Positions 32,401 through 39,991 of a DNA stretch of 49,387 bases are shown piece by piece. The notes under the pieces are model-generated. The model did no database searches, was not told the origin of the DNA, and saw only the letters and a program-made list of their open reading frames with translations. Both the position numbers and the translations under genes were made by a program. Where the stretch lies: the NCBI RefSeq assembly GCF_003710815.1, contig NZ_RHHP01000029.1, positions 1 through 49,387 on the forward strand, read 5' to 3'. How positions within the stretch are numbered: position 1 is the first letter of the stretch; each line of letters opens with the position of its first letter. Origin of the DNA: Brevibacillus centrosporus (GTDB lineage Bacteria > Bacillota > Bacilli > Brevibacillales > Brevibacillaceae).

Positions 32401-33170
32401 ATCGCCTCCTCCTCCTTACCGAGGTAAGCCTCTATCACGCGAGGATTGTTCAAGACGTCTGCTGGCTCCCCCTCTGCAATCTTCTGCCCATAATCGAGTA
32501 CAATGACACGCTCGGAAATCTTCTTGATCAATCCCATGTCGTGCTCGATGATGACGACCGTAAGCTGGTAGGATTCACGGATGCGGCGAATCAAGGAGAT
32601 GAGCTTCTCTTTTTCCTCGTAGTTTAGGCCGGCTGCTGGTTCATCCAATAAAAGAATTTGCGGCTGGGTAGCCAATGCTCGGGCGATTTCGAGATAACGC
32701 TGTGCCCCGTAAGGCAAATTTCTCGCAATTCGCTCGCTATACTCCTCGATCCCCACAAAATGAATGCACGACATGGCCGTTTTTGTAATCAGCTCCTCCT
32801 CCTGCTGCTGAGCCTTCGTGTGCCAGAGGGCTCCCCAGACGGTCTGTGAGGTACGGCCGTGCATTCCTGCTTTGACGTTGTCGAGTACGGTCAAATTCGG
32901 GAACAAACGCAGATTCTGAAAGGTCCTCGCCATTCCCAAGCGGGTAATCTGGCTCGGCTTTTTCCCTACCAAATCCTCATCACCGAGCAGTATGCGTCCG
33001 GAGGTAGGACGATAAAAGCCGGTCATCATGTTAAATACAGAGGTCTTCCCTGCTCCATTCGGTCCAATAATGCTCGTAATCGATCCAGCGGGAACCTTGA
33101 AGCTCAAATCGTTGACCGCCGTTAACCCGCCGAATTTAAGCGTTATATTTTTCAACATCAAGGCTGACAT
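32397..33170 (-). CDS. livG: Branched-chain amino-acid-type ABC transporter ATP-binding protein LivG
   Basis: 257-residue ATPase with Walker A GPNGAGKTS (about 36-44), the LivG-typical MTGFYRPTSGRI and GMARTFQNLRLFPNLTV, a slightly degenerate signature (LPYGAQRYLEIARAL), Walker B ILLLDEPAAGLNYEE and IEHDMGLIKKISERV. Its first 35 bp lie inside the end of livM, and its stop overlaps livF, so translation of the three is coupled. ATG follows AAAGGGGGACG. Confidence 0.93.
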   Translation of the reverse strand: MSALMLKNITLKFGGLTAVNDLSFKVPAGSITSIIGPNGAGKTSVFNMMTGFYRPTSGRILLGDEDLVGKKPSQITRLGMARTFQNLRLFPNLTVLDNVKAGMHGRTSQTVWGALWHTKAQQQEEELITKTAMSCIHFVGIEEYSERIARNLPYGAQRYLEIARALATQPQILLLDEPAAGLNYEEKEKLISLIRRIRESYQLTVVIIEHDMGLIKKISERVIVLDYGQKIAEGEPADVLNNPRVIEAYLGKEEEAI

Positions 33171-34137
33171 CTGCTTCGTCCCCCTTTCGAACCGATGGAG
33201 ATACTCTACTCGCAGTCTTGCTGACCTCGTAGCGAGCAGGCCATAAGCCTTGGGGACGGAAAATCATCATGGCGACCAATGCTGCGCCGAAGATCAGATA
33301 GCGCCAATCCTCGACGGAACGAAGCAGCTCCGGCAAGGCGATCACCAGGACAGCACCCAGGACCACGCCTGGTATACTGCCCAATCCGCCGAGCACGACC
33401 GCCAGCAAGATCATGATCGATTGCGTAAAGCTAAAGCTCAGCGGTGCAATCGCGCTCATTTTGACAGCAAAAATGGAGCCCGCCATGCTCCCAATCACCG
33501 CTCCAATCGAATACGCCAAAAGCTTCATGTTGATCCGGTTGATTCCCATCGCCTCGGCTGCATCCTCGTCTTCGCGAATGTACATCCATGCCCGGCCGAG
33601 CCGCGACGTTCCCAAACGCCTGACAGCCAGCACCGCCAGCACCGCCACGATGAGGATCAAGTAGTAGAAATCCATTTGCCCTGACAGAACGTACCCACCG
33701 ATGGAAGGACGAGGAATCCCGTAAATCCCCGACGCCGAACCCGTGATGGAGAGATTGATGGCAAGAATGCGAATGATTTCTCCAAAGCCGAGCGTGACAA
33801 TCGCCAAATAATCGCTTCGCAGCCGCAGGGTAGGTGCTCCTACGATGACACCAACGACCGCGGCGAATGCCATAGCAACCGGCAGGGTCAGCCAAAACGA
33901 CCAGTGATAGACGGTCATCAAGATGCCCGTCGTATAAGCCCCCACCGCAAAAAACGCCGCATAGCCGAGATCCAAAAGCCCGGCAAAGCCTACTACAACA
34001 TTTAGCCCTTGGGCCAAAACGACATAAAACAGAGCCAAAGTCGCAACATCCAGCCAATAATTATTGGAGAGAAAAGGAAGCAGGCAAAGGACGATGAGCA
34101 ACAGCGCAACGCTGATTTTTTTCCGCGATAGACTCAT
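33136..34137 (-). CDS. livM: Branched-chain amino-acid-type ABC permease LivM
   Basis: 333-residue membrane protein with about nine to ten helices. LGYAAFFAVGAYTTGILM (about 56-73), PTLRLRSDYLAIVTLGFGEIIRI and the EAA-like loop GRAWMYIREDEDAAEAMGIN are LivM hallmarks. The C-terminal 30 residues are an ordinary cytosolic tail that overlaps livG. Gap to livH is 3 bp. Confidence 0.93.
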   Translation of the reverse strand: MSLSRKKISVALLLIVLCLLPFLSNNYWLDVATLALFYVVLAQGLNVVVGFAGLLDLGYAAFFAVGAYTTGILMTVYHWSFWLTLPVAMAFAAVVGVIVGAPTLRLRSDYLAIVTLGFGEIIRILAINLSITGSASGIYGIPRPSIGGYVLSGQMDFYYLILIVAVLAVLAVRRLGTSRLGRAWMYIREDEDAAEAMGINRINMKLLAYSIGAVIGSMAGSIFAVKMSAIAPLSFSFTQSIMILLAVVLGGLGSIPGVVLGAVLVIALPELLRSVEDWRYLIFGAALVAMMIFRPQGLWPARYEVSKTASRVSPSVRKGDEADVSLDVEKYNA

Positions 34138-34140
34138 CCG

Positions 34141-35043
34141 CTACATCCTCTCCGTCACTTTTTCACCCATGATGCCCGTTGGCCTCAGCACCAGGATGAG
34201 GATGAGCAAAGAAAAGGCAACGACATCCTTCCACGAGCCTCCAAAAACAAAGGTTCCGGCCGTCTCCATCATGCCCAGCAGCAATCCTCCCAGCATCGCA
34301 CCAGGTATGCTGCCAATGCCGCCGAGAACTGCAGCCGTAAACGCCTTGAGCCCGATAATGAAGCCCATCATAAAATTGACGGTGCCGTAGTAGGCCCCTG
34401 CCATCGTTCCGGCCCCCGCTGCCAAGGACGCGCCGATGAAAAAGGTAAGGCCGATCACTTTGTGTACGTCGATCCCCATCAAGTGACAAGCAGTCTGATC
34501 GTGGGCGATCGCACGCATGGCTTTACCATAAAGGGTCCGGCTGATGAACTGGTGCAGCCCCAGCATCAAGAGAGCGGAGATGAGGACAAGTCCCATTTGC
34601 GTATAGGTAATTTGTGCCCCCAACACATTCCAGCCATCATGAGAGAGCTGGAGCGGATAGACCTGGTATTGGGCCCCCCACGCAATCATCGAGCCATTTT
34701 CCAGAAATAAGGAGACACCTAAAGCCGTAATCAAAATCGAAAGCCGGGGGGCGAGCAAGAGCGGCCGGTAAGCGACCCGCTCGATCCCCATCCCGATCAA
34801 TCCGACGATCACCATCGTCAGCAGCAGTACGACGACAATCCCCATCAGACCTGCGCCAGTGCCGCTGCCGCTAAGCAGGCTGAGCAGAGTGTAGCCGACA
34901 AATGCCCCCAGCATATACAAGTCTCCGTGAGCGAAATTAAGCAGCTTGATAATGCCAAAAACCATCGTGTAGCCCAAGGCGATTAAGCTGTAGAAGGCAC
35001 CGATCACCAAACCATCTGCCAACGTTTGAACCAGAATATCCAT
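34141..35043 (-). CDS. livH: Branched-chain amino-acid-type ABC permease LivH
   Basis: 300-residue membrane protein of the LivH type: LADGLVIGAFYSLIALGYTM at the N-terminus, GIIKLLNFAHGDLYMLGAF, the cytoplasmic loop GKAMRAIAHDQTACHLMGID and FTAAVLGGIGSIPGAMLGG near the C-terminus, with about eight helices. It pairs with LivM. It lies 20 bp after the Liv binding protein gene. Confidence 0.93.
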   Translation of the reverse strand: MDILVQTLADGLVIGAFYSLIALGYTMVFGIIKLLNFAHGDLYMLGAFVGYTLLSLLSGSGTGAGLMGIVVVLLLTMVIVGLIGMGIERVAYRPLLLAPRLSILITALGVSLFLENGSMIAWGAQYQVYPLQLSHDGWNVLGAQITYTQMGLVLISALLMLGLHQFISRTLYGKAMRAIAHDQTACHLMGIDVHKVIGLTFFIGASLAAGAGTMAGAYYGTVNFMMGFIIGLKAFTAAVLGGIGSIPGAMLGGLLLGMMETAGTFVFGGSWKDVVAFSLLILILVLRPTGIMGEKVTERM

Positions 35044-35063
35044 TTGTCCACCTTTCCTTTCCG

Positions 35064-36209
35064 TTATTTGGCCAAGGTGAACTTGCCGCCTGCCACTTTC
35101 AAAACCGCGAAATTGGAGGTATCCAAGGTATTCTGCGCGTTGAAGGAAATGGTTTGGCCGAGTGCTTGGAAGTCTTTCGTCTCTTTTATTGCCTTTTTAA
35201 GCGCATCATGGTCCGTGGAGTTTGCTCGTTTCAATGCATCTGCGAGCAGATTGACCGCGTTGTAGCTGAGAGCGGAGAATGGTCCGGGAGCCAGGTTGCC
35301 GTACGTTTGCTTGTACTCCGTAGTGAACGCTTCTGCGTCCGGAATAAACTCCGCTGTCGGTGTGGCTGTGATGAGCAGCCCTTCCGCTTGATCTGCTCCT
35401 GCTATTTTGATGATGTCTTCGCTAAAAGAACCGTCACCGACCATGAACAATCCAAAGACGCCTTTTTGCTTGAACTGCTTCACCATCAAGCCCCCTGCTG
35501 CGTAATAGCCAGTGAAGTAGGTAGCATCAGGGGCAATCCCTTTCAATTTGGTAGCGAGGGCGCTGAAATCTTTTTCTTCGGGGTTAATGGCTTCATAGGC
35601 GACAACGGTTCCTCCCGACTTTTCCACAGCTGCTTTGGCGAAGTCGGCGAGATCTTTGGCGTAAGCAGAATTGTCATGAACCAGCGCGACCTTTTTCGCC
35701 TGATTGGCAGCCATGTAATCTGCTGCTGTTTGTGCTTGGTCAGGAGTCAAACCGTTGATTAAAAACAGGGTGTCGTAGCCTTGCGCAGGTAATTTTGCAG
35801 AGTTGGCGGCAGGGACAATCATCGGAATATTGGCATTTTTAAAGACACCAGAGGAAGGCAGTGTCGCACCCGAGCAATATCCTCCCACAACCGCAACCAC
35901 ATTTTGCGACACGAGCTTGTTTGCCGCTGTAGTAGCCATTTGCGGATCGCAACCATCATCCGCCACTTCGATTTTCAATTTCTTGCCGAGCACGCCACCG
36001 CCATCATTGATCTTTTTGATAGCCATTTCGATAGCATTTTGCATGTCTTTTCCGTCTGTGGCGTTGTTTCCCGTCACAGGAAGCAACACCCCAACCAATA
36101 TGTCCTCTCCGCCCGACGCACCTGATAACTGCCCTTGGTTCGCACACCCTGCCACGCCCAGCGAAAGAGTCAATAACGCAGCCGTAATCACGCTTGTCCA
36201 TTTTCTCAT
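35064..36209 (-). CDS. Liv-type ABC substrate-binding lipoprotein
   Basis: 381-residue binding protein (LivJ/LivK family, type I periplasmic fold). Signal peptide with lipobox LGVAGCANQ (Cys near 22). The mature part begins DILVGVLLPVTGNNATDGKD and contains VVAVVGGYCSGATLPSSGVF and the hinge region typical of amino-acid receptors. ATG at 36209 is preferred, since GGGGG is 7 nt upstream; an ATG 6 bp earlier abuts it. It sits between the OppA-like gene (21 bp) and livH (20 bp). Expected ligand from context: hydroxyproline or proline. Confidence 0.9.
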   Translation of the reverse strand: MRKWTSVITAALLTLSLGVAGCANQGQLSGASGGEDILVGVLLPVTGNNATDGKDMQNAIEMAIKKINDGGGVLGKKLKIEVADDGCDPQMATTAANKLVSQNVVAVVGGYCSGATLPSSGVFKNANIPMIVPAANSAKLPAQGYDTLFLINGLTPDQAQTAADYMAANQAKKVALVHDNSAYAKDLADFAKAAVEKSGGTVVAYEAINPEEKDFSALATKLKGIAPDATYFTGYYAAGGLMVKQFKQKGVFGLFMVGDGSFSEDIIKIAGADQAEGLLITATPTAEFIPDAEAFTTEYKQTYGNLAPGPFSALSYNAVNLLADALKRANSTDHDALKKAIKETKDFQALGQTISFNAQNTLDTSNFAVLKVAGGKFTLAK

Positions 36210-36230
36210 ACCCATACCCCCGCTTGAATA

Positions 36231-37895
36231 TTATTCGATGTACGCCCATTTCCAATCGATCGCGCCCAGCCCGTCCTGATAGACTCCTTTGACCTTGTCA
36301 TTTTTCACCCATGTGTGCGTGTAGAAGTAGATCGGCATGATCGGCATTTCGTCCATCATGATCTTCTCGGCTTCTCCCAAAATGGCTTTGCGCTTTTCTG
36401 GATCTCCCTCCATCGCTGACTGATTCAACAGCTCCTTGAACTTCGGGTTTTCCCAGCGGGTATCGTTATTTCCGCCATTCTTATCCTTGAACAGCTCCAG
36501 GAAGTTGATCGGATCGTTAAAATCTCCTGACCAGCCGAGGCGGCCGACCTGGTAGTTTCCTTCATGCATCGTCTCGAGGTAGACCTTCCACTCCTGGTTT
36601 TCCAGCTTCACCTCGGCGCCGAGGTTTTTGCGCCACTGATCCTGGATGGCTTCTGCGATCTTTTTGTGTCCTTCGGAGGTGTTGTAGGCGAGCGTGATGG
36701 GGGGAAGCTTGGTCATTCCTAGTTCTTTTAATCCTTCATCCAGCAGCTGCTTGGCTGTCTCTTGGTCGTTGTCCTTGAAGTAGCCGCCTTGATTGAGCGC
36801 CATCGTAGGAGGAACGGCTGCCATCGCAGGCTGTTGATTCGCTTGCAGCACGTTATCGATCAGCGTCTGACGATTGATAGAGTAAGCAAAGGCTTTGCGG
36901 ATTTTAACATTATTAAAAGGAGGTTTCTCCGTATTGAATTTGTACCAATAGGTCGCTCCCACAGGTTTCACCTGCAGCTTGCCACTGTCTTTTAAAGCTG
37001 GCATAGCATCTGTAGGCAAAGAACTGAGTGGTGATCCTGCCCAGTCAATTTCTCCATTTTCAAACATGGACAGCTCTGTGTTTTCATCCTCTACCATCGA
37101 GAAATTGATTTTGTCCAGTTTGACATTGTCTTTGTCCCAGTAATTCTCGTTTTTGACCATCACCATCTTGCTTTTGTGATCCCAGGTCTCCAGCTTGAAT
37201 GGGCCGTTGCCCACATGCGTTTTCGCATCTCCTGCCCAATTCGGGTTTGACTCGATGAGCTTTTTATTTACCGGGAAATATGTTTGGAAGGCAGTCAGCT
37301 CCAAGAAGAATGGCGTGGGATTTGCCAGTTCTACCTTTAACGTCTTATCGTCAGCTGCTTTTACGCCAACATCATCGAGGCTCCCTTCCCCTTTATTCGC
37401 TTTTTCCGCATTCTTGATGTAGTAGAGCTGGTAGGCATAGTTGGAAGCCGTTTTGGGATCCAATGCACGCTTCCAGGCGTACTCAAAGTCATGTGCGGTC
37501 ACCGGTTCTCCGTTGCTCCACTTGGACTCTCGCAAGGTAAAGGTGTATGTTTTCAGATCTTCCGAAACATCGATCTTTTCGGCAACTGCCTCTACAGGCT
37601 TGCCTTCGGGACCAATCCTCGTCAGTCCATCAAAAAGCGCTTTAGTGACTGCAGCTGAAGTCGTATCCTCCGCTAAGCCCGGATCTGCTGACGGTGGCTC
37701 GGAGTGCAGATTCCAGCGCAAGACTTGCTCGGCTTTTGGCTTTTCCGCTGGTGCAGGCTGTGAACCTCCCTGTGGCTGCGGTTGCGTTTGTCCTGAATCA
37801 GCAGGCTGGGATGCTTGCTGCCCTCCCCCACATCCTGCCAGCGCTGCTCCCAGCATCGCTACACTGCTGATGAGAGCAAAGAAACTTTTTTTCAC
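36231..37895 (-). CDS. OppA-type oligopeptide-binding lipoprotein
   Basis: 554-residue SBP family 5 lipoprotein. Signal peptide with lipobox GAALAGCGGG (Cys near 20), a Gln/Pro-rich linker, and the peptide-binding fold: LRWNLHSEPPSADPGLAEDT, LTRIGPEGKPVEAVAEKIDV, WSNGEPVTAHDFEYAWKRAL, VGNGPFKLETWDHKSKMVM. This is the dipeptide/oligopeptide receptor family. GTG at 37895 with GAGGGG 8 nt upstream. No Opp permease or ATPase follows; it is instead the first gene of a Liv-importer operon and lies behind a sigma-54 promoter. It may work with Opp permeases encoded elsewhere to bring in proline-rich peptides. Confidence 0.92.
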   Translation of the reverse strand: MKKSFFALISSVAMLGAALAGCGGGQQASQPADSGQTQPQPQGGSQPAPAEKPKAEQVLRWNLHSEPPSADPGLAEDTTSAAVTKALFDGLTRIGPEGKPVEAVAEKIDVSEDLKTYTFTLRESKWSNGEPVTAHDFEYAWKRALDPKTASNYAYQLYYIKNAEKANKGEGSLDDVGVKAADDKTLKVELANPTPFFLELTAFQTYFPVNKKLIESNPNWAGDAKTHVGNGPFKLETWDHKSKMVMVKNENYWDKDNVKLDKINFSMVEDENTELSMFENGEIDWAGSPLSSLPTDAMPALKDSGKLQVKPVGATYWYKFNTEKPPFNNVKIRKAFAYSINRQTLIDNVLQANQQPAMAAVPPTMALNQGGYFKDNDQETAKQLLDEGLKELGMTKLPPITLAYNTSEGHKKIAEAIQDQWRKNLGAEVKLENQEWKVYLETMHEGNYQVGRLGWSGDFNDPINFLELFKDKNGGNNDTRWENPKFKELLNQSAMEGDPEKRKAILGEAEKIMMDEMPIMPIYFYTHTWVKNDKVKGVYQDGLGAIDWKWAYIE

Positions 37896-37948
37896 ACGAT
37901 CAACCCCTCTAGTCTGAATTAGGCGAAACTTTTGCAATTTACAGAAAA

Positions 37949-37965
37949 TGCAAGAGGTATGCCAA
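37949..37965 (-). promoter_or_regulatory. Sigma-54 (-24/-12) promoter of the oppA-liv operon
   Basis: The minus strand reads TTGGCATACCTCTTGCA: TTGGCAY at -24 and TTGCA at -12 with consensus spacing. It is 54 bp upstream of the OppA-like start codon. Confidence 0.88.
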
Positions 37966-38006
37966 CGGCCTCGCAGGTAAGCGCGTGCTGGCACCGCAAG
38001 ATCGAC

Positions 38007-38055
38007 TATGTCTAAAATTTTATACACGAGCGTGTCTATTGCCCAAAATATTAGA
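38007..38055. promoter_or_regulatory. Two candidate activator-binding palindromes upstream of the oppA-liv operon
   Basis: Site 1 (38007-38024) reads TGTCTAAAATTTTATACA, palindromic at 8 of 9 pairs and matching 15 of 18 positions of the site at 29701-29718. Site 2 (38031-38055) has perfect 6-bp arms TGTCTA and TAGACA separated by 13 bp. They begin about 42 and 66 bp upstream of the -24 element, suitable for a sigma-54 activator. Confidence 0.6.
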
Positions 38056-38071
38056 CAGTACATTTTGACAA

Positions 38072-38108
38072 AAGCAAAAACCCCCGCCTGCTCTTTCACA
38101 GCCGAGGG
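38072..38108 (-). terminator. Terminator of the Xaa-Pro peptidase gene
   Basis: GC-rich minus-strand stem (CCCTCGGCTG with CAGGCGGGGG, one mismatch region) followed by TTTTTGCTTTTG, 20 bp past the stop codon. It separates the peptidase gene from the oppA promoter region. Confidence 0.8.
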
Positions 38109-38127
38109 TCCTCTTCATCTTTTCGTG

Positions 38128-39195
38128 TTACAAAACGATCAAATCACGGGGCGAATGTGTGAGAACCTCGTTGCCCACCTCCGTCACCACGAGATCATCC
38201 TCGATACGCACACCGCCTATTTCCGGAAGATAGATTCCCGGTTCTACGGTCAGCACCATGCCCGGTTGGAGGATGGCCGTACATCTCGTTGACATGAATG
38301 GCTCCTCGTGAATATCGAGGCCCACACCATGCCCCATCCCGTGACCAAAACGCTCTCCGTAGCCTTGTTCGGTAATAAAGTCGCGAGCAAAGGCATCCGC
38401 TTCTTTTCCGGAAATCCCGGGACGAATCCCGGCTACCGCACGGTTCCGTGCTTCCAGGACAATTTGATAGATTTCCTTCAGCTGATCGGAGGGATTGCCA
38501 ACCGCCACGGTACGGGTAATGTCGGAACGATAGCCCTGGTACAAAGCTCCGAAGTCCATCGTGACCATATCCCCTGACTGGATCACTTTCTCGCTCGCTA
38601 CTCCATGCGGCAACGCCGAGCGATGACCCGAGGCGATGATCATATCAAAGGCAGAGCCGGATGCTCCTTGTTTGCGCATGAACATTTCCAGCTCATTGGA
38701 CACATCCAGCTCCGTGATCCCCGGGCGAAGGAAGCTGGTAATATGGGTAAATGCCGCATCTGCAATCTGTGCTGCCGTTCGGATTTTTCCTAATTCCTCG
38801 GCAGTCTTGATCATCCGCAGCCCTTCGATCACACCAGATGTCGCAACCAGTTCACCTTTTACCGCCTCTTCATATTTGCGATGCAGCGAATAGGTCAGAT
38901 TTTCTTCTTCAAAGCCGAGCTTGGTAATCCCCATTTCTTTCGCAATACGAGCGACTTCACTGTACACGGATTCCTTTGCGGCCAGAAACACGATTTCGAA
39001 ATCCGTAGCCTGGGCCTGTGCCTGTGCTGTATAACGGAAGTCCGTCAGCAGCTTCGCTTGACCCTGTGAAATGAGAACAACGCCATACGTCCCTGTAAAA
39101 TTGGTCAAATAACGCCGATTTTGTCCGTTGGTCACCAGCATTCCATCGATTCCGGCTGCCTCGAACTGCTGGCGAAGCTTCTTCAATTTCTCCAT
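38128..39195 (-). CDS. Xaa-Pro peptidase (M24B, PepQ/YpdF-like)
   Basis: 355-residue cytosolic metallopeptidase with a creatinase-type N-terminal domain and a pita-bread catalytic domain. Metal ligands are all present: two Asp in MDFGALYQGYRSDITRT (about 215-231), His in GHGMGHGVGLDIHEEP, Glu in VLTVEPGIY and Glu in GVRIEDDLVV. It cleaves peptides at bonds next to proline (or hydroxyproline), releasing the imino acid. ATG at 39195. Its sigma-54-type promoter and position between the peptide receptor and the dehydrogenase genes tie it to collagen-peptide use. Confidence 0.9.
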   Translation of the reverse strand: MEKLKKLRQQFEAAGIDGMLVTNGQNRRYLTNFTGTYGVVLISQGQAKLLTDFRYTAQAQAQATDFEIVFLAAKESVYSEVARIAKEMGITKLGFEEENLTYSLHRKYEEAVKGELVATSGVIEGLRMIKTAEELGKIRTAAQIADAAFTHITSFLRPGITELDVSNELEMFMRKQGASGSAFDMIIASGHRSALPHGVASEKVIQSGDMVTMDFGALYQGYRSDITRTVAVGNPSDQLKEIYQIVLEARNRAVAGIRPGISGKEADAFARDFITEQGYGERFGHGMGHGVGLDIHEEPFMSTRCTAILQPGMVLTVEPGIYLPEIGGVRIEDDLVVTEVGNEVLTHSPRDLIVL

Positions 39196-39212
39196 CTATG
39201 TCATCCCTCTCA

Positions 39213-39229
39213 TGCCTATTTTTCAGGCA
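39213..39229. promoter_or_regulatory. Palindrome upstream of the divergent sigma-54 promoter
   Basis: TGCCT-7 nt-AGGCA. It partly resembles the TGTCTA...TAGACA candidate sites and lies about 140 bp upstream of the start predicted for the plus-strand dehydrogenase genes, a usual distance for an activator. It lies within the transcribed leader of the minus-strand peptidase gene. Weak case. Confidence 0.3.
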
Positions 39230-39250
39230 GTCTCTTTCATTGTCTGATCT

Positions 39251-39267
39251 AGCAAGCATTATGCCAG
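39251..39267 (-). promoter_or_regulatory. Sigma-54 (-24/-12) promoter of the Xaa-Pro peptidase gene
   Basis: The minus strand reads CTGGCATAATGCTTGCT: TGGCAY and TTGCT with consensus spacing, 55 bp upstream of the peptidase start codon. Confidence 0.8.
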
Positions 39268-39333
39268 CACCTCTTTTTTAGGCATTCTCTCTGCTTCTGT
39301 ATTTTCCTTCTCCCTGCACCTTCTCTCGCCAAT

Positions 39334-39350
39334 ATGGCATGACACTTGCA
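39334..39350 (+). promoter_or_regulatory. Sigma-54 (-24/-12) promoter of the dehydrogenase accessory genes
   Basis: ATGGCATGACACTTGCA matches TGGCAYG-N4-TTGCA with exact spacing, 36 bp before the first start codon. It diverges from the peptidase promoter 66 bp away. Confidence 0.85.
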
Positions 39351-39386
39351 TTTTCATTCGCACAAGATCGAAAGGAGGACAGCATC

Positions 39387-39659
39387 ATGGACGCACACCA
39401 GCTGATTGTCTGTCGTTGTGAAGAAGTATCCTTGGCTGAGCTTATGGAGACAGCCGAAGCCTATCCGTGCAGTGCACGGGAGTTAAAGCTGCGAACACGC
39501 GCCGGGATGGGCTGCTGTGGAGGTCGGACCTGCCGGGTGCTGGTAGATCAGGTAATCGAGAAAGTAACGGGCCAAACTCCCTCTCATTCAGTACCGCTCG
39601 GATATCAGCCACCCGTACGCCCCCTGTCTTTTCAACTCATGGGAGGTCGAAATAAATGA
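39387..39659 (+). CDS. BFD-like [2Fe-2S] protein, free-standing subunit of the D-hydroxyproline dehydrogenase
   Basis: 90-residue iron-sulphur protein. The four cysteines of a bacterioferritin-associated-ferredoxin-like domain are visible: CRCEEV (about 9-14) and MGCCGGRTC (about 41-49). In related dehydrogenases (HcnB, LhpE type) this domain is fused to the C-terminus of the flavoprotein alpha subunit; here it is a separate gene. ATG at 39387 has AAAGGAGGACAGC upstream. Its end overlaps the start of the ferredoxin gene by 4 bp (ATGA). It is predicted to relay electrons. Confidence 0.85.
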   Translation: MDAHQLIVCRCEEVSLAELMETAEAYPCSARELKLRTRAGMGCCGGRTCRVLVDQVIEKVTGQTPSHSVPLGYQPPVRPLSFQLMGGRNK

Positions 39660-39991
39660 GTCAGCGAATTGTTCAGCATCCCGTTCTGGGCTCCTTGGTG
39701 CAAGGAAAACCGTTGCATTTTACCTTTAATGGAGACTCCTACACTGCCTATGAAGGGGAAACCATCGCTGCCGCACTGCTTGCCTCCGGTGTCCGTACGC
39801 TGCGTGTGCACGAAGAAAAAGGGACTCCTCGGGGGATTTACTGCAATATCGGTCATTGCTATGAATGCCGGGTGCACGTCGATGGTGTTCCCACTGTCCG
39901 CGCTTGTATGACAGTAGTGAAGGACGGGATGCAGGTCAGTGCCGGGACCGTGCTGCCTACTCCTCTGAAAAAAGGAGGGCATACCTCATGA
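39656..39991 (+). CDS. 2Fe-2S ferredoxin-like subunit (HcnA/LhpF-like gamma subunit)
   Basis: 111-residue protein with the plant-type ferredoxin fold of HcnA/sarcosine-oxidase small subunits: FTFNGDSYTAYEGETIAAAL at the N-terminus and cysteines in GIYCNIGHCYECRV (about 61-71) and VRACMTVV. It carries electrons within the membrane-linked or cytosolic dehydrogenase complex. ATG overlaps the previous stop, and its own stop overlaps the next ATG, so the three genes are translationally coupled. Confidence 0.9.
   Translation: MSQRIVQHPVLGSLVQGKPLHFTFNGDSYTAYEGETIAAALLASGVRTLRVHEEKGTPRGIYCNIGHCYECRVHVDGVPTVRACMTVVKDGMQVSAGTVLPTPLKKGGHTS

Noticed and set aside
39213..39284. Strong activator site for the divergent sigma-54 promoters
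   Set aside because: Only TGCCT/AGGCA and a TTTTTTAGGCA half-site are seen; similarity to the two good sites is too weak to assert.
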